In this document: positions 56,340-64,000 of the stretch, piece by piece | Numbering within the stretch: position 1 is the stretch's first letter | Layout: each line of letters begins with the position of its first letter | Assembly (NCBI RefSeq): GCF_014207905.1 | Contig: NZ_JACHLB010000001.1 | Coordinates: 994,723 to 1,058,722 of the forward strand | Source: Flavobacterium notoginsengisoli | GTDB taxonomy: Bacteria; Bacteroidota; Bacteroidia; Flavobacteriales; Flavobacteriaceae | Reading direction: 5' to 3' | Length of the DNA stretch: 64,000 nt | Notes under the pieces: model-generated | The model's input: the letters and a program-made list of their open reading frames with translations, nothing else | Told to the model about the DNA's origin: nothing | Databases searched by the model: none | Program-made: the position numbers and the translations under genes

Positions 56340-57416
56340 ATGAAAGCTAAATATTTTAATAAATCTGAAGAAGAAAAACTCTTCTTTTCTACATTAAAGA
56401 AACGAGTTTATGAACAGCTTCAAGGGAGAATTATTTCTTATGGAGATGCCAGATTTTGGTTTAAAGGCCTGTTTTGGACATTCGTTTGTTATTTATCATA
56501 CATTGCACTTTTTTCGGATTCTATAAGTAAAATGAGTTTTTGGCTGCTGTATGTTGTTTTTCAATTATCTGGATTGTTAATAGGATTTAGTTTTGGTCAT
56601 GATGCTTCGCATAATACGGCTTTCAAAAATAAAAAAGCAAATTCGGTTCTGCATTTTCTTAGTTTTCTAACCGTCGGAATTGATCCGTTGCTTTGGGGAT
56701 TAAGGCATATACGATCGCATCATTTATATGCTAATGTAGAGGGAAGTGATGTAGATATTGATAAAAATCCTTTCTTGAGATTGGGGCCAACACATACTTG
56801 GAAGCCCATGCATAAATATCAAGTCTATTATGCACCTTTCGTTTATATGTTTACTTTATTGCATTCAGTTTTTATGAGTGATTGGGTGTATTTATTTTCA
56901 AACGAATATGATTGGATGAAACGAGGAGTTCCAAAGACGGAATTATATTTTAGATTTCTATTATATAAAATGATTTATTTTTCTCTGGTTTTAATTCTTC
57001 CTATTTTGTTTTCTCATTTTGATTGGAGCTTTGTCGTTTTGAGTTACTTTACTGCCAGTGCTTTTACGTCAATGGTTTTTATCATCATGTTGGTAGGAAC
57101 ACATTTTTTTGACGGCGCAGATTATCCAGAACCCGAGGGAGAGTTTTTAGAACATACTTGGGCAGTTCATCAGCTTCATACTAGCTGTGATTGGAATGCA
57201 GATAAAAGTTGGGCTAGATTTTTAAGCGGAGGTTCAAATTGTCATGCGGCACATCATCTCTTTCCAAATATATGCCATACAAACTATAGTGAGATAAATT
57301 CGATAATAGAAGAAACAACAAAAGAGTTTAAGCAGCCATATCATCATAAAACCTTGTTTAAAATGATGTTTTCTCATTTTACGCATCTCCACAAAATGGG
57401 TAATCCACAAAATTAA
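56340..57416 (+). CDS. Membrane fatty-acid desaturase
   Basis: A 358-residue membrane protein with the three histidine boxes of acyl-lipid/front-end desaturases: GHDASHNT (about 87), HIRSHHLY (about 123) and NCHAAHHLFPNI (about 300), plus an extra HQLHTSCDW near 278. Four or so hydrophobic helices separate them. It introduces a double bond into membrane acyl chains using di-iron and oxygen, adjusting fluidity. The regulator encoded divergently probably controls it. Bond position cannot be told from sequence. Confidence 0.9.
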   Translation: MKAKYFNKSEEEKLFFSTLKKRVYEQLQGRIISYGDARFWFKGLFWTFVCYLSYIALFSDSISKMSFWLLYVVFQLSGLLIGFSFGHDASHNTAFKNKKANSVLHFLSFLTVGIDPLLWGLRHIRSHHLYANVEGSDVDIDKNPFLRLGPTHTWKPMHKYQVYYAPFVYMFTLLHSVFMSDWVYLFSNEYDWMKRGVPKTELYFRFLLYKMIYFSLVLILPILFSHFDWSFVVLSYFTASAFTSMVFIIMLVGTHFFDGADYPEPEGEFLEHTWAVHQLHTSCDWNADKSWARFLSGGSNCHAAHHLFPNICHTNYSEINSIIEETTKEFKQPYHHKTLFKMMFSHFTHLHKMGNPQN

Positions 57417-57429
57417 ATTATAAAACGAA

Positions 57430-57460
57430 AAACCCCAATTCAAATTTTGAATTGGGGTTT
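57430..57460. terminator. Bidirectional terminator between desaturase and pnp
   Basis: AAACCCCAATTCAAA and TTGAATTGGGGTTT arms with a minimal loop, lying between the two convergent stop codons. Confidence 0.8.
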
Positions 57461-57494
57461 CCTATGAATAAACCTTTAGTAAACTAAGATCTGA

Positions 57495-59639
57495 TTACTC
57501 TTTTTTCTCCTCACGTGGAGGTCTTGGAACAAGCGCTTTTTTAGACACTTTTTCTTTTTTCGTTTTAGGATCAATTCCTAAGTATTTCACTTGGAAAACA
57601 TCTCCCATTTTAACTACGTCAGCAACATTTTCAGTACGCTCCCAAGCTAATTCAGAAACGTGAAGCAATACTTCGTTTCCTGGTGCAGCAGTATATTCTA
57701 CTACAGCTCCGAAATCTAGCATTTTGATTACTTTAACTTCATAAGCTTCTCCCATTTGAGGTTTGAAAGTTAAAGCGTCAATTTTAGCCAATACAGTTTT
57801 GATTCCTTCTGGATCAGTTCCTAAAATTTCAACAACACCTTGTTCGTCAACTTCGTTGATAACGATAGTTGTACCAGTAGCTTTTTGTAATTCTTGAATT
57901 ACTTTTCCTCCAGGTCCGATTAATGCTCCAATAAAGTTTCCAGGAATAGTTCTAGTAATGATTTTTGGTGCGTGTGCTTTTACGTCAGCTCTTGGAGTAG
58001 CGATTGTTTCAGTTAATTTTCCTAAAATATGCAAACGTCCATCACGAGCTTGAGCTAAAGCTTGCTCCATAATGTCATAACGTAAACCATCAATTTTGAT
58101 ATCCATTTGACAAGCAGTGATACCGTCAGCAGTTCCAGTTACTTTAAAGTCCATATCTCCTAAGTGATCTTCATCTCCTAAGATATCAGACAATACAGCA
58201 AATTTCTCTCCATCTGTAATCAATCCCATAGCGATGCCAGAAACTGGTTTTGTCATTTGAACTCCAGCATCCATTAAAGCCATTGTTCCAGCACAAACTG
58301 TTGCCATAGAAGAAGAACCATTAGATTCTAAAACTTCAGAAACAACACGAATTGTATAAGGACAATCTGCAGGAATCATATTTTTTAATGCTCTTTGAGC
58401 TAAGTTACCGTGACCAACTTCTCTTCTTGAAGTTCCTCTAAGTGGTTTTGCTTCACCAGTAGAGAAAGGAGGGAAGTTATAGTGTAAGTAGAATTTCTCT
58501 TCACCTTGTTCAGAAGGAGAATCGATTTGGTTAGCTTCTCTAGAAGTTCCTAAAGTTACTGTAGCCAAAGCTTGAGTTTCTCCACGTGTAAATAAAGATG
58601 ATCCGTGAACTCTTGGTAAATAATCAGTTTCACACCAGATTGGTCTGATATCTGTAGTTTTTCTACCATCTAAACGAACACCTAGTTCTAAAACAACGTT
58701 ACGAACAGCTTCTTTGTTCGTTTTGTAGAAATATTTACCAACTAAGCCTGCTAAATCTGCATTTTCAGCATATTCTTCTTCAGTAAATAAAGCTTTTGCT
58801 TCTTCTTTAACAGCAGCAAATTTTTCGCCTCTTTCAGCTTTTCCAGAAGCTTCTTGCGCAATTGCGTAGCATTTGTCGTAAGCAGCAGCTTTTACTTTAG
58901 CATAAACAGCTTCGTCTTCAATTTCTCCTTCGTAAGTTCTGTATTCTTGAGAGCTAAGTTGTGCTCTTAATCGTTGTTGCGCTTCAATTTGAACTTTGAT
59001 CGCCTCGTGAGCAAATTTAATAGCCTCGATCATTTCAGCTTCAGAGATTTCTTTCATCTCACCTTCAACCATTGCAACAGAATCCATAGATGCACCGATC
59101 ATCATGTCGATATCAGATTTTTCTAATTCTTCTCTGCTTGGATTGATTACTAATTTTCCATCAATACGAGCAACGCGTACTTCTGAAATTAAGTTGTAAA
59201 ATGGAATATCTGAAACAGCTAATGCTGCAGATGCAGCTAAACCAGCTAATGCGTCTGGCATAACAGTTTCGTCATGAGACATTAACTGAATCATAACTTG
59301 TGTTTCAGCATGGTAATCGTCTGGGAAAAGTGGACGCAATACACGGTCAACTAATCTCATTGTTAATATTTCGCTATCACTTGGACGTGCTTCTCTTTTG
59401 AAGAAACCACCAGGAAAACGACCTGCTGCTGCGAATTTTTCGCGATAATCTACCGTTAATGGTAAAAAGTCAACACCAGGATTTGATGTGCGAGCTGAAA
59501 CTGCTGTTGCAAGAATCATAGTATCGCCCATTCTAACTACTACAGAACCGTCAGCTTGTTTTGCTAAACGACCTGTCTCGATTGTGATGCTTCTGCCATC
59601 ACCTAAATCGATTTTTTCTACAAATAATTGTGGAATCAT
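57495..59639 (-). CDS. pnp: Polyribonucleotide nucleotidyltransferase (PNPase)
   Basis: A 714-residue protein: two RNase PH domains (first with [14 protein letters not shown] near 78; second with [18 protein letters not shown] near 345, [13 protein letters not shown] near 495), helical linker, KH domain ([19 protein letters not shown] near 575) and S1 domain (about 630-700). It degrades RNA phosphorolytically from the 3' end. The ATG is preceded by AAGGA at 8 bp. It follows rpsO as in many bacteria. A strong hairpin lies in its leader (59663-59722). Confidence 0.98.
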   Translation of the reverse strand: MIPQLFVEKIDLGDGRSITIETGRLAKQADGSVVVRMGDTMILATAVSARTSNPGVDFLPLTVDYREKFAAAGRFPGGFFKREARPSDSEILTMRLVDRVLRPLFPDDYHAETQVMIQLMSHDETVMPDALAGLAASAALAVSDIPFYNLISEVRVARIDGKLVINPSREELEKSDIDMMIGASMDSVAMVEGEMKEISEAEMIEAIKFAHEAIKVQIEAQQRLRAQLSSQEYRTYEGEIEDEAVYAKVKAAAYDKCYAIAQEASGKAERGEKFAAVKEEAKALFTEEEYAENADLAGLVGKYFYKTNKEAVRNVVLELGVRLDGRKTTDIRPIWCETDYLPRVHGSSLFTRGETQALATVTLGTSREANQIDSPSEQGEEKFYLHYNFPPFSTGEAKPLRGTSRREVGHGNLAQRALKNMIPADCPYTIRVVSEVLESNGSSSMATVCAGTMALMDAGVQMTKPVSGIAMGLITDGEKFAVLSDILGDEDHLGDMDFKVTGTADGITACQMDIKIDGLRYDIMEQALAQARDGRLHILGKLTETIATPRADVKAHAPKIITRTIPGNFIGALIGPGGKVIQELQKATGTTIVINEVDEQGVVEILGTDPEGIKTVLAKIDALTFKPQMGEAYEVKVIKMLDFGAVVEYTAAPGNEVLLHVSELAWERTENVADVVKMGDVFQVKYLGIDPKTKKEKVSKKALVPRPPREEKKE

Positions 59640-59662
59640 AAATTTTTTCCTTTTTGATTATA

Positions 59663-59722
59663 CAATGGGTTTTAGTTGTGTTGTAGTTGTTGTGTGTAGT
59701 TGTTGTTATCTAAAACCCAATG
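59663..59722 (-). promoter_or_regulatory. pnp leader hairpin with G-free A/C-rich loop
   Basis: In the minus-strand transcript TGGGTTTTAG pairs perfectly with CTAAAACCCA, and the stem continues after one mismatch for two more pairs. The 34-nt loop (59676-59709) contains no G and consists of ACAAC/AACAAC words. It ends 24 nt before the pnp ATG and has no T-run, so it is not a terminator. A candidate autoregulatory or nuclease-processing structure. Confidence 0.55.
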
Positions 59723-59770
59723 AAAAACCAAACTTTTTTTCTTGTAATAGTATGCGTGTAATGTAAAAAC

Positions 59771-59797
59771 AAAAAGAGGCACTTTCGCACCTCTTTT
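59771..59797 (-). terminator. Terminator of rpsO
   Basis: On the minus strand AAAGAGGTGC and GCCTCTTTTT form a stem around GAAAGT, followed by T-rich sequence, 10 bp after the rpsO stop. Confidence 0.8.
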
Positions 59798-59806
59798 CTA
59801 TATTGA

Positions 59807-60073
59807 TTATTTTCTGATATTCAATACTTTGATAATCTCACGATATCTGTTAATCTCTTTCTTTTTCAAGTAATCAAGTAACGCTCTTCTTTTACCTACT
59901 AATAGTACAAGAGAACGCTCAGTGTTGTAATCGTGACGATTTTTTTTCAAGTGTTCAGTTAAGTGAGCAATTCTGTAAGTGAACAATGCAATTTGACCTT
60001 CTGCGCTTCCAGTGTTTGTTGCACCACCGTGTTGTGCGAAAATCTCTTCTTTCTTTTCTTTAGTTAAATACAT
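59807..60073 (-). CDS. rpsO: 30S ribosomal protein S15
   Basis: An 88-residue protein with the S15 pattern: GSAEGQIALFTYRIAHLTEHLKKN near 22-45 and a C-terminal GKRRALLDYLKKKEINRYREII. It binds 16S rRNA and starts assembly of the platform. A TAATTTTG box (complement 60132-60139) about 60 nt upstream is a good -7 element. Confidence 0.98.
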   Translation of the reverse strand: MYLTKEKKEEIFAQHGGATNTGSAEGQIALFTYRIAHLTEHLKKNRHDYNTERSLVLLVGKRRALLDYLKKKEINRYREIIKVLNIRK

Positions 60074-60131
60074 TCCAATATTATTTTAAATGATTTTTAT
60101 GTATGTCAATACAACTTTTGTAAGACGGGTG

Positions 60132-60139
60132 CAAAATTA
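60132..60139 (-). promoter_or_regulatory. Putative -7 element of rpsO
   Basis: Minus-strand TAATTTTG matches TAnnTTTG exactly. A TTG lies about 24 bp upstream, slightly beyond the usual spacing. Confidence 0.4.
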
Positions 60140-60232
60140 GATTAAAAAAACAAAAAAATCAAACAAAAATAAAAGAATCTTAAAATAGCATGTCGATTTT
60201 TATTTTCTGAACAATTCTAAGTTTCTCTCGTC

Positions 60233-61171
60233 TTAATTTGAAACGGTTATTGGAATTGAATATAATACTCTTACTGGTACCCCTCTTTGTTGTCCAGGAA
60301 TCCAGTTTTCGTAACTAGTAACAACTCTTATAGCTTCTTCGTCAAGCCCGTAACCTAATGATTTTAGAATTTTTGGTTCAACAATTTTTCCGTCTCTTTC
60401 AATTACAAACTGAACAACTACTCTTCCTGCTATTTTATTAATTTCTGCCGCTTTTGTTTTCGTAAAATTAGAACCAACAAATTGATAAAAATCATTAATT
60501 CCTTTTTGTGGAATTGGTTTTGATTCTAAAACATTATATCGTGTTTCTTTTCCAGAAGAATCTATAGTCTTCCCCGAGATAAATTTTCCTCCAGCATAAA
60601 TATCGACATAACGGCGGTTGTTTTCTTCGTCGAAAATGTTCCATTCGCCATCCTTAAAGCCATTTTTTAAATTGCCTTTTCCTGAATGTGTTCCTTCTTC
60701 TTCATATGTGCCATTTCCTTTTTTTACGGTTTGCATGTTTTTAGAATTCCAAAAATCATAGATTTTTAAAGTATAAATGAATCCGTTTTCAGATTCAATA
60801 TATTCCCCTTTCAATTTAGGTTTTCCGTTTTCATACCATTCCAGAAATGGTCCGTTTAGTCTTGATTTGACATAGTTTTCAACTCTTTTCTTCTTGCCAT
60901 TTTCATAATAATGAACATATTCACCTTCTCTAGAAAAACCCTCTTTTGTTTTAGAATTTCCTTCCATTTCTAAAACGCCAGATTTATAATAATCTTTAAT
61001 TTGATATAAATCTTTTTCTGTGTAATAATCTTTTATAACTCTATAAAAACTATGTTCGCCTTTGGAGGTTTCTTTTCCCTTTGAGTCATAATAAATGGTT
61101 TTGTCTGTTGTATTTTGTGAAAAAATCCAGATTGGAAAAATTATAAGAAGAAAGACAAATTTTTTTTTCAT
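60233..61171 (-). CDS. MORN-repeat protein with C-terminal TonB domain
   Basis: A 312-residue exported protein (signal VFLLIIFPIWIFSQN). Residues 40-190 hold MORN-like repeats of the YwqK kind (YYKSGVLEMEGNS, YYENGKKKRVENY, WYENGKPKLKGEY, LKNGFKDGEWNIF). Residues about 245-312 are a TonB C-terminal domain (AGRVVVQFVIERDGKIVEPKILKSLGYGLDEEAIRVV). Without a membrane anchor it is not a classical TonB; in Bacteroidota such domains occur on many periplasmic proteins. It is 26 bp after its paralogue. Confidence 0.82.
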   Translation of the reverse strand: MKKKFVFLLIIFPIWIFSQNTTDKTIYYDSKGKETSKGEHSFYRVIKDYYTEKDLYQIKDYYKSGVLEMEGNSKTKEGFSREGEYVHYYENGKKKRVENYVKSRLNGPFLEWYENGKPKLKGEYIESENGFIYTLKIYDFWNSKNMQTVKKGNGTYEEEGTHSGKGNLKNGFKDGEWNIFDEENNRRYVDIYAGGKFISGKTIDSSGKETRYNVLESKPIPQKGINDFYQFVGSNFTKTKAAEINKIAGRVVVQFVIERDGKIVEPKILKSLGYGLDEEAIRVVTSYENWIPGQQRGVPVRVLYSIPITVSN

Positions 61172-61197
61172 TGAAATGAATATGTTTTTAAGTTTTT

Positions 61198-61893
61198 TTA
61201 TTTTGATTTTAGAGTTTTTTTACCAGTCTGTTTCTCGTTTAAAGAAGAATAAGAAGTCTTAATATTGTTTGCATCAATGCTAAATCCGGAAACGAGCATC
61301 CCTTTATCGTAATTATCGGTAAACGAAATGTTTTTAGAAGAATCATTTCCTTGCCAAACGCCTTGCTTTAAACCATTTTTTATCTCGCCTTTTTGAGTTA
61401 CAAACCCAATGGTTTCTTCATATTCTCCATTTCCATCGGTTACAGTTTGAGTTTTGTCTGGATCCCAACAATTAAGAATTAAGAGTTGAGATTTTTTTGT
61501 TTTTGGATCCCACAAATTTTGTTTCTCCGATTTCTTATTTTGATTTTCGTACCAATTAATTTCTTTGCCAGATTTATGGTCTTCAACATAATTTATAACC
61601 GATTCTTTAGTGCCGTTTTTGAAGTAATAAATAAACTCTCCGTCTTTTTTCAAAACATCACGATCTAAAGTAGATCCTGTCATTTTCTTTCTTCCATTTT
61701 TGTAATAATCTGTTACAACATAACGCAAGCTTTTTTGAGAATAATTGGTAATGACTCTTGTGTAAGTATAGTTTTCTGGCTTGCATTCCTGATTTAAAGA
61801 ATCTAAAAATATTTTTTTAGAAACCATATTAATTTGCGCAGAAAGGCTGACTGAAATAATCAGAAGCAAAAAGAGTAGGATGTTTCTTTTCAT
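61198..61893 (-). CDS. MORN-repeat protein, paralogue without TonB domain
   Basis: A 231-residue exported protein (LLFLLLIISVSLSAQ). Its repeats align with those of the next gene (YYKNGRKKMTGST, YYFKNGTKESVINY, WYENQNKKSEKQN, IKNGLKQGVWQGND), including the shared VTDGNGEYEE and SGFSIDANNIKTSY segments, but it stops where the neighbour's TonB domain begins, ending in KKTLKSK. A tandem duplication with loss or gain of the TonB module is clear; function unknown. Confidence 0.75.
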   Translation of the reverse strand: MKRNILLFLLLIISVSLSAQINMVSKKIFLDSLNQECKPENYTYTRVITNYSQKSLRYVVTDYYKNGRKKMTGSTLDRDVLKKDGEFIYYFKNGTKESVINYVEDHKSGKEINWYENQNKKSEKQNLWDPKTKKSQLLILNCWDPDKTQTVTDGNGEYEETIGFVTQKGEIKNGLKQGVWQGNDSSKNISFTDNYDKGMLVSGFSIDANNIKTSYSSLNEKQTGKKTLKSK

Positions 61894-61926
61894 TCAGTTC
61901 TATTTTTTAAACTAAAAATAGGACTT

Positions 61927-62382
61927 CTAAAATAATTTAGCAACCTCTTGATTTACAAATTCTAAAAATCTTTCATCAGCTTCTGTAAAAGGATCGATAA
62001 CATGACTGTCAATGTCAATTTGCCCGATATTTACTCCGTTTACAAAAAGAGGCACTACAATTTCAGATTTTACGGTCAAACTACAAGCAATATAATTGTC
62101 TTGTGCTTTAACATCTGGGACTACAAAATTGGCATTACTTTCTGCCACTTGTCCGCAAATGCCTTTTCCAAAAGGAATAACGGTATGGTCTGTTTCTGCA
62201 CCAACATAAGGTCCTAAATGTAAAGTTTTAGCTTCATGATTGGCAAAGTAAAAACCAACCCAATTATAATAATCCACATTTTCATTTAGCAGTTGGCAGA
62301 TTGCTAATAATTTTTCGTCTCTACTGTTTTCATTATCAGCAACAATGCTGCTTATCTTTGGTTGTAATTCTTGAAATGTCAT
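61927..62382 (-). CDS. GAF-domain protein, fRMsr-like
   Basis: A 151-residue single GAF domain (YYNWVGFYFANHEAKTLHLGPYVG, VIPFGKGICGQVAESNANFVVPDV, YIACSLTVKSEIVVPLF, GQIDIDSHVIDPFTEADERFLE). It resembles free methionine-(R)-sulfoxide reductase. Cys76 (GICG) and Cys100 (IACS) match two of the three family cysteines, but the usual upstream cysteine about ten residues before GxCG is replaced (AETDHTV). Redox activity is therefore uncertain; the fold assignment is secure. Confidence 0.82.
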   Translation of the reverse strand: MTFQELQPKISSIVADNENSRDEKLLAICQLLNENVDYYNWVGFYFANHEAKTLHLGPYVGAETDHTVIPFGKGICGQVAESNANFVVPDVKAQDNYIACSLTVKSEIVVPLFVNGVNIGQIDIDSHVIDPFTEADERFLEFVNQEVAKLF

Positions 62383-62431
62383 AATGTAAAATTTTATACA
62401 AAAGTATTTAAAGCTAAACTCAAAAAATATA

Positions 62432-62439
62432 TAAATTTG
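62432..62439 (+). promoter_or_regulatory. Putative -7 element of the xrtF pair
   Basis: TAAATTTG matches TAnnTTTG and lies 13 bp before the TTG start. No clear -33 TTG is seen at the right distance. Confidence 0.35.
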
Positions 62440-62452
62440 AAAAAAAAATCTC

Positions 62453-62989
62453 TTGAAAAAATATTTAGTTCAATTTAAGCCTTTCTTGATTTTTGTAAGC
62501 ATCTTTTTTCTGACTTATATTGTCTTGACCATGCTTTATAAATTCTACTTAAATAGTTATGAAATCAATGATATTGATGGCATTTCCTTATTTGTTGGTA
62601 AAAATGTCGAATCATTATTGAAGATTTTTGATTATAATATTATTATTCAAAAAAGCTCTCAAAATCCATGGTTGGAGATTATCCTGAATAATTTGTTTTT
62701 AGCAAGATTAATTGAAGGATGCAATGCTGTAAGTGTCATGATTCTTTTTGTTTCCTTTGTCACGGCTTTTTCAGGAAAACCTAAGAAAACAATCTTATTC
62801 ATTCTATTTGGAGTAGTTTCTATTTATATTTTGAATGTATTGCGTATTGCGCTATTGGTAGTACTTTTGTACAATTTTCCAGAAAACAACAAATTAGTTC
62901 ATGATATTATATTTCCATTAGTTATATATGGTTATGTTTTTCTTTTATGGATTTTTTGGATCAATAGATTTTCAAAATATGCTAAATAA
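62453..62989 (+). CDS. xrtF: Exosortase family protein XrtF
   Basis: A 178-residue membrane protein with about five helices. The exosortase catalytic triad is visible: Cys in IEGCNAVSVMIL (about 84), Arg in NVLRIALLVVLLYN (about 127) and His in KLVHDIIFP (about 147). Exosortases are thought to cut and anchor exported proteins bearing a PEP-CTERM-like tail; XrtF is the flavobacterial form. The start must be the TTG at 62453, because a stop codon lies 15 bp upstream in frame and no ATG precedes the first helix. The next gene overlaps by 11 bp. Confidence 0.86.
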   Translation: MKKYLVQFKPFLIFVSIFFLTYIVLTMLYKFYLNSYEINDIDGISLFVGKNVESLLKIFDYNIIIQKSSQNPWLEIILNNLFLARLIEGCNAVSVMILFVSFVTAFSGKPKKTILFILFGVVSIYILNVLRIALLVVLLYNFPENNKLVHDIIFPLVIYGYVFLLWIFWINRFSKYAK

Positions 62990-63425
62990 ATTACTCGAAA
63001 ATAAATTTAAACTTATTGGTGCATGTCTTATTGTGCTTGGTTTTGCATTGGTCAGAATGTTTGAGTTGCAGCTGTTTTATGATCCTTTTTTAAATTATTT
63101 TCAGAATGACTTTAAAAATTTGCCTTATCCGCAAGTCGATAAGTTGAAGCTTTTTTGCAGTTTGTTTTTTAGATATATCTTGAATTCGATTTTGTCATTG
63201 ATTTTGATTTATGTGTTGTTTCAAAATCGTGATTTTTTAAAGTTTAGTGCACTGTTATATAGTCTGTTTCTCTTAATTCTTCTAATAGCATTTTTTATTG
63301 TTTTAGACTTTTTTCCAACTGCCAGCTGGCTTCTTTTTTATGTTCGAAGATTTATAATTCAGCCAATACTAATATTGCTATTTATTCCTGGATTCTATTA
63401 TCAACTTCAAAATTCAAAAAAATAA
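62979..63425 (+). CDS. Exosortase F-associated membrane protein
   Basis: A 148-residue protein with about four hydrophobic helices (IGACLIVLGFALVRMFELQLFY, ILNSILSLILIYVLFQ, LYSLFLLILLIAFFIVLDFFP, FIIQPILILLFIPGFYYQL). The ATG at 62979 overlaps the end of xrtF by 11 bp; the open frame upstream only mirrors xrtF. Fixed pairing with XrtF in flavobacteria is the basis of the name; its biochemical role is unknown. Confidence 0.78.
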   Translation: MLNKLLENKFKLIGACLIVLGFALVRMFELQLFYDPFLNYFQNDFKNLPYPQVDKLKLFCSLFFRYILNSILSLILIYVLFQNRDFLKFSALLYSLFLLILLIAFFIVLDFFPTASWLLFYVRRFIIQPILILLFIPGFYYQLQNSKK

Positions 63426-63472
63426 CATTTGTTTAAGTTTTTTTATAAATCCTTTTTGAATAATTTTGCGGT

Positions 63473-63871
63473 ATGAATATTAAAAAGTGTACAGGTCTGT
63501 TTTTAGCGTTCCTTTTATTGGTTTCCAATATCGGGTTTGCTCTTGATGTGCACTATTGCGGAGGAAAAATTGCCTCTATTTCATTAAATACAACTTCAAA
63601 ACCTGTAATTGAAAAAAAATGCTGTGGTTCTAAAGAGAAAAAGAATTCCTGCTGCAAAGACAAACATGTTCAGATTGAGAAAAAGTCTGAAAATGCAACA
63701 CTTAAGTTTTTCTTTTTTCAATTTGATTTTCCTGCCGTAATACAGGAATATAAACCATTAGTTTTTGCTGCGGTATCTAGTTTTAAAACTAGACAAACGC
63801 TTTCGTATTATGCCGATGCAAATGCGCCCCCCTTATTCAAACTATATCATCAGTATATTTTCTATTCCTGA
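63473..63871 (+). CDS. Cysteine-rich exported protein, HYC/CC/PP type
   Basis: A 132-residue protein with signal peptide (LFLAFLLLVSNIGFAL). It shows DVHYCGGKIASISL, KKCCGSKEKKNSCCKDKH and the C-terminal NAPPLFKLYHQYIF, the three short motifs of the HYC_CC_PP family of Bacteroidota (name from memory). The His/Cys content suggests metal binding in the periplasm; members often precede TonB-dependent receptors, and another gene appears to start at 63991. A TAATTTTG box at 63461-63468 lies only 4 bp before the ATG. Confidence 0.78.
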   Translation: MNIKKCTGLFLAFLLLVSNIGFALDVHYCGGKIASISLNTTSKPVIEKKCCGSKEKKNSCCKDKHVQIEKKSENATLKFFFFQFDFPAVIQEYKPLVFAAVSSFKTRQTLSYYADANAPPLFKLYHQYIFYS

Positions 63872-63983
63872 TTTTAATGTTAAGATGCTGTGCAAGTCTT
63901 GGTCAAGACTTTGTACGTACATTTTGATTGTTTTTCATTTTGAAAAAACATCAAGAATGTAATTCTATTTCAACATTAAAATC
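63870..63983. repeat. Nested inverted repeats before the last, truncated gene
   Basis: GATTTTAATGTT (63870-63881) and AACATTAAAATC (63972-63983) are exact reverse complements, enclosing a hairpin AAGTCTTG-GT-CAAGACTT (63894-63911). The outer pair ends 7 bp before the ATG at 63991. No T-run suits a terminator. Confidence 0.5.
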
Positions 63984-63990
63984 ATTTTTT

Positions 63991-64000
63991 ATGCAAAAAA
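63991..64000 (+). CDS. Possible start of a truncated gene at the window end
   Basis: ATG followed by CAAAAAA only. A start codon here fits the spacing of the preceding gene, and the AAA-rich codons suit an exported protein, but ten bases prove nothing. Confidence 0.25.

Noticed and set aside
60233..61893. Toxin-antitoxin pair (YwqK-type antitoxin annotation)
   Set aside because: Both proteins are exported and are paralogues of each other; no toxin gene is adjacent.

Overview
The window comes from an AT-rich Bacteroidota genome, very probably a Flavobacterium (johnsoniae-like). Support: a ~287-residue primary sigma factor without region 1.1, SusC/SusD-type proteins, a type IX secretion (T9SS) sorting domain on a secreted amylase, GHMP kinase of the GYDIA type next to a class II HMG-CoA reductase, the XrtF exosortase, promoters of the form TTG-N17-23-TAnnTTTG, and AT-rich intergenic inverted repeats. 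The first and last genes are cut by the window edges.

Region 1 (1-18.7 kb) is a starch/maltodextrin utilisation locus. On the minus strand lie a LacI-family regulator, an SLC45-like sugar importer, beta-phosphoglucomutase, a GH65 phosphorylase, a GH97 alpha-glucosidase (SusB-like) and a GH13 amylase/cyclomaltodextrinase cut by the window start. Divergently, on the plus strand, lie SusC, SusD, a SusE-like starch-binding lipoprotein and a T9SS-exported GH13 alpha-amylase. The secreted amylase would cut starch, SusD/E/C bind and import the oligosaccharides, periplasmic GH97/GH13 trim them, and the importer with GH65 and PgmB convert maltose to glucose plus glucose-6-phosphate.

Region 2 (18.7-21.7 kb) holds an MHS-type transporter with a small membrane partner, a long palindromic repeat, and an unusual site: an intact tRNA-Phe followed by two identical 381-bp units, each with a small GIY-YIG nuclease gene and a damaged copy of the tRNA 3' half.

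Region 3 (21.7-47.2 kb) is mostly housekeeping: coaX, an outer-membrane protein, lptC, a CBS/HlyC-type membrane protein, ppiD, mevalonate-pathway enzymes, a dipeptidyl-peptidase IV with two POT peptide transporters, three tandem thioredoxin-fold proteins of which two have lost the CxxC loop, comEC, an NlpC/P60 hydrolase, lpxB, surE, a Prc-type protease, a secreted nuclease and rpe.

Region 4 (47.2-64 kb) has rpoD, a four-gene outer-membrane operon (unknown protein, STN-TonB-dependent receptor, DUF4249 lipoprotein, MG2-like/plug protein), a helix-turn-helix regulator divergent from a fatty-acid desaturase with two matching operator-like sites between them, rpsO-pnp with a conspicuous pnp leader hairpin, two MORN-repeat paralogues, a GAF protein, the XrtF exosortase pair and an HYC/CC/PP-type cysteine-rich small protein.

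The best candidates for something undescribed are the tRNA-Phe/GIY-YIG tandem units, the HTH-desaturase operator pair, the CxxC-less thioredoxin paralogues, the barrel-less plug protein operon and the pnp leader. I saw no CRISPR array, rRNA, prophage or insertion sequence.
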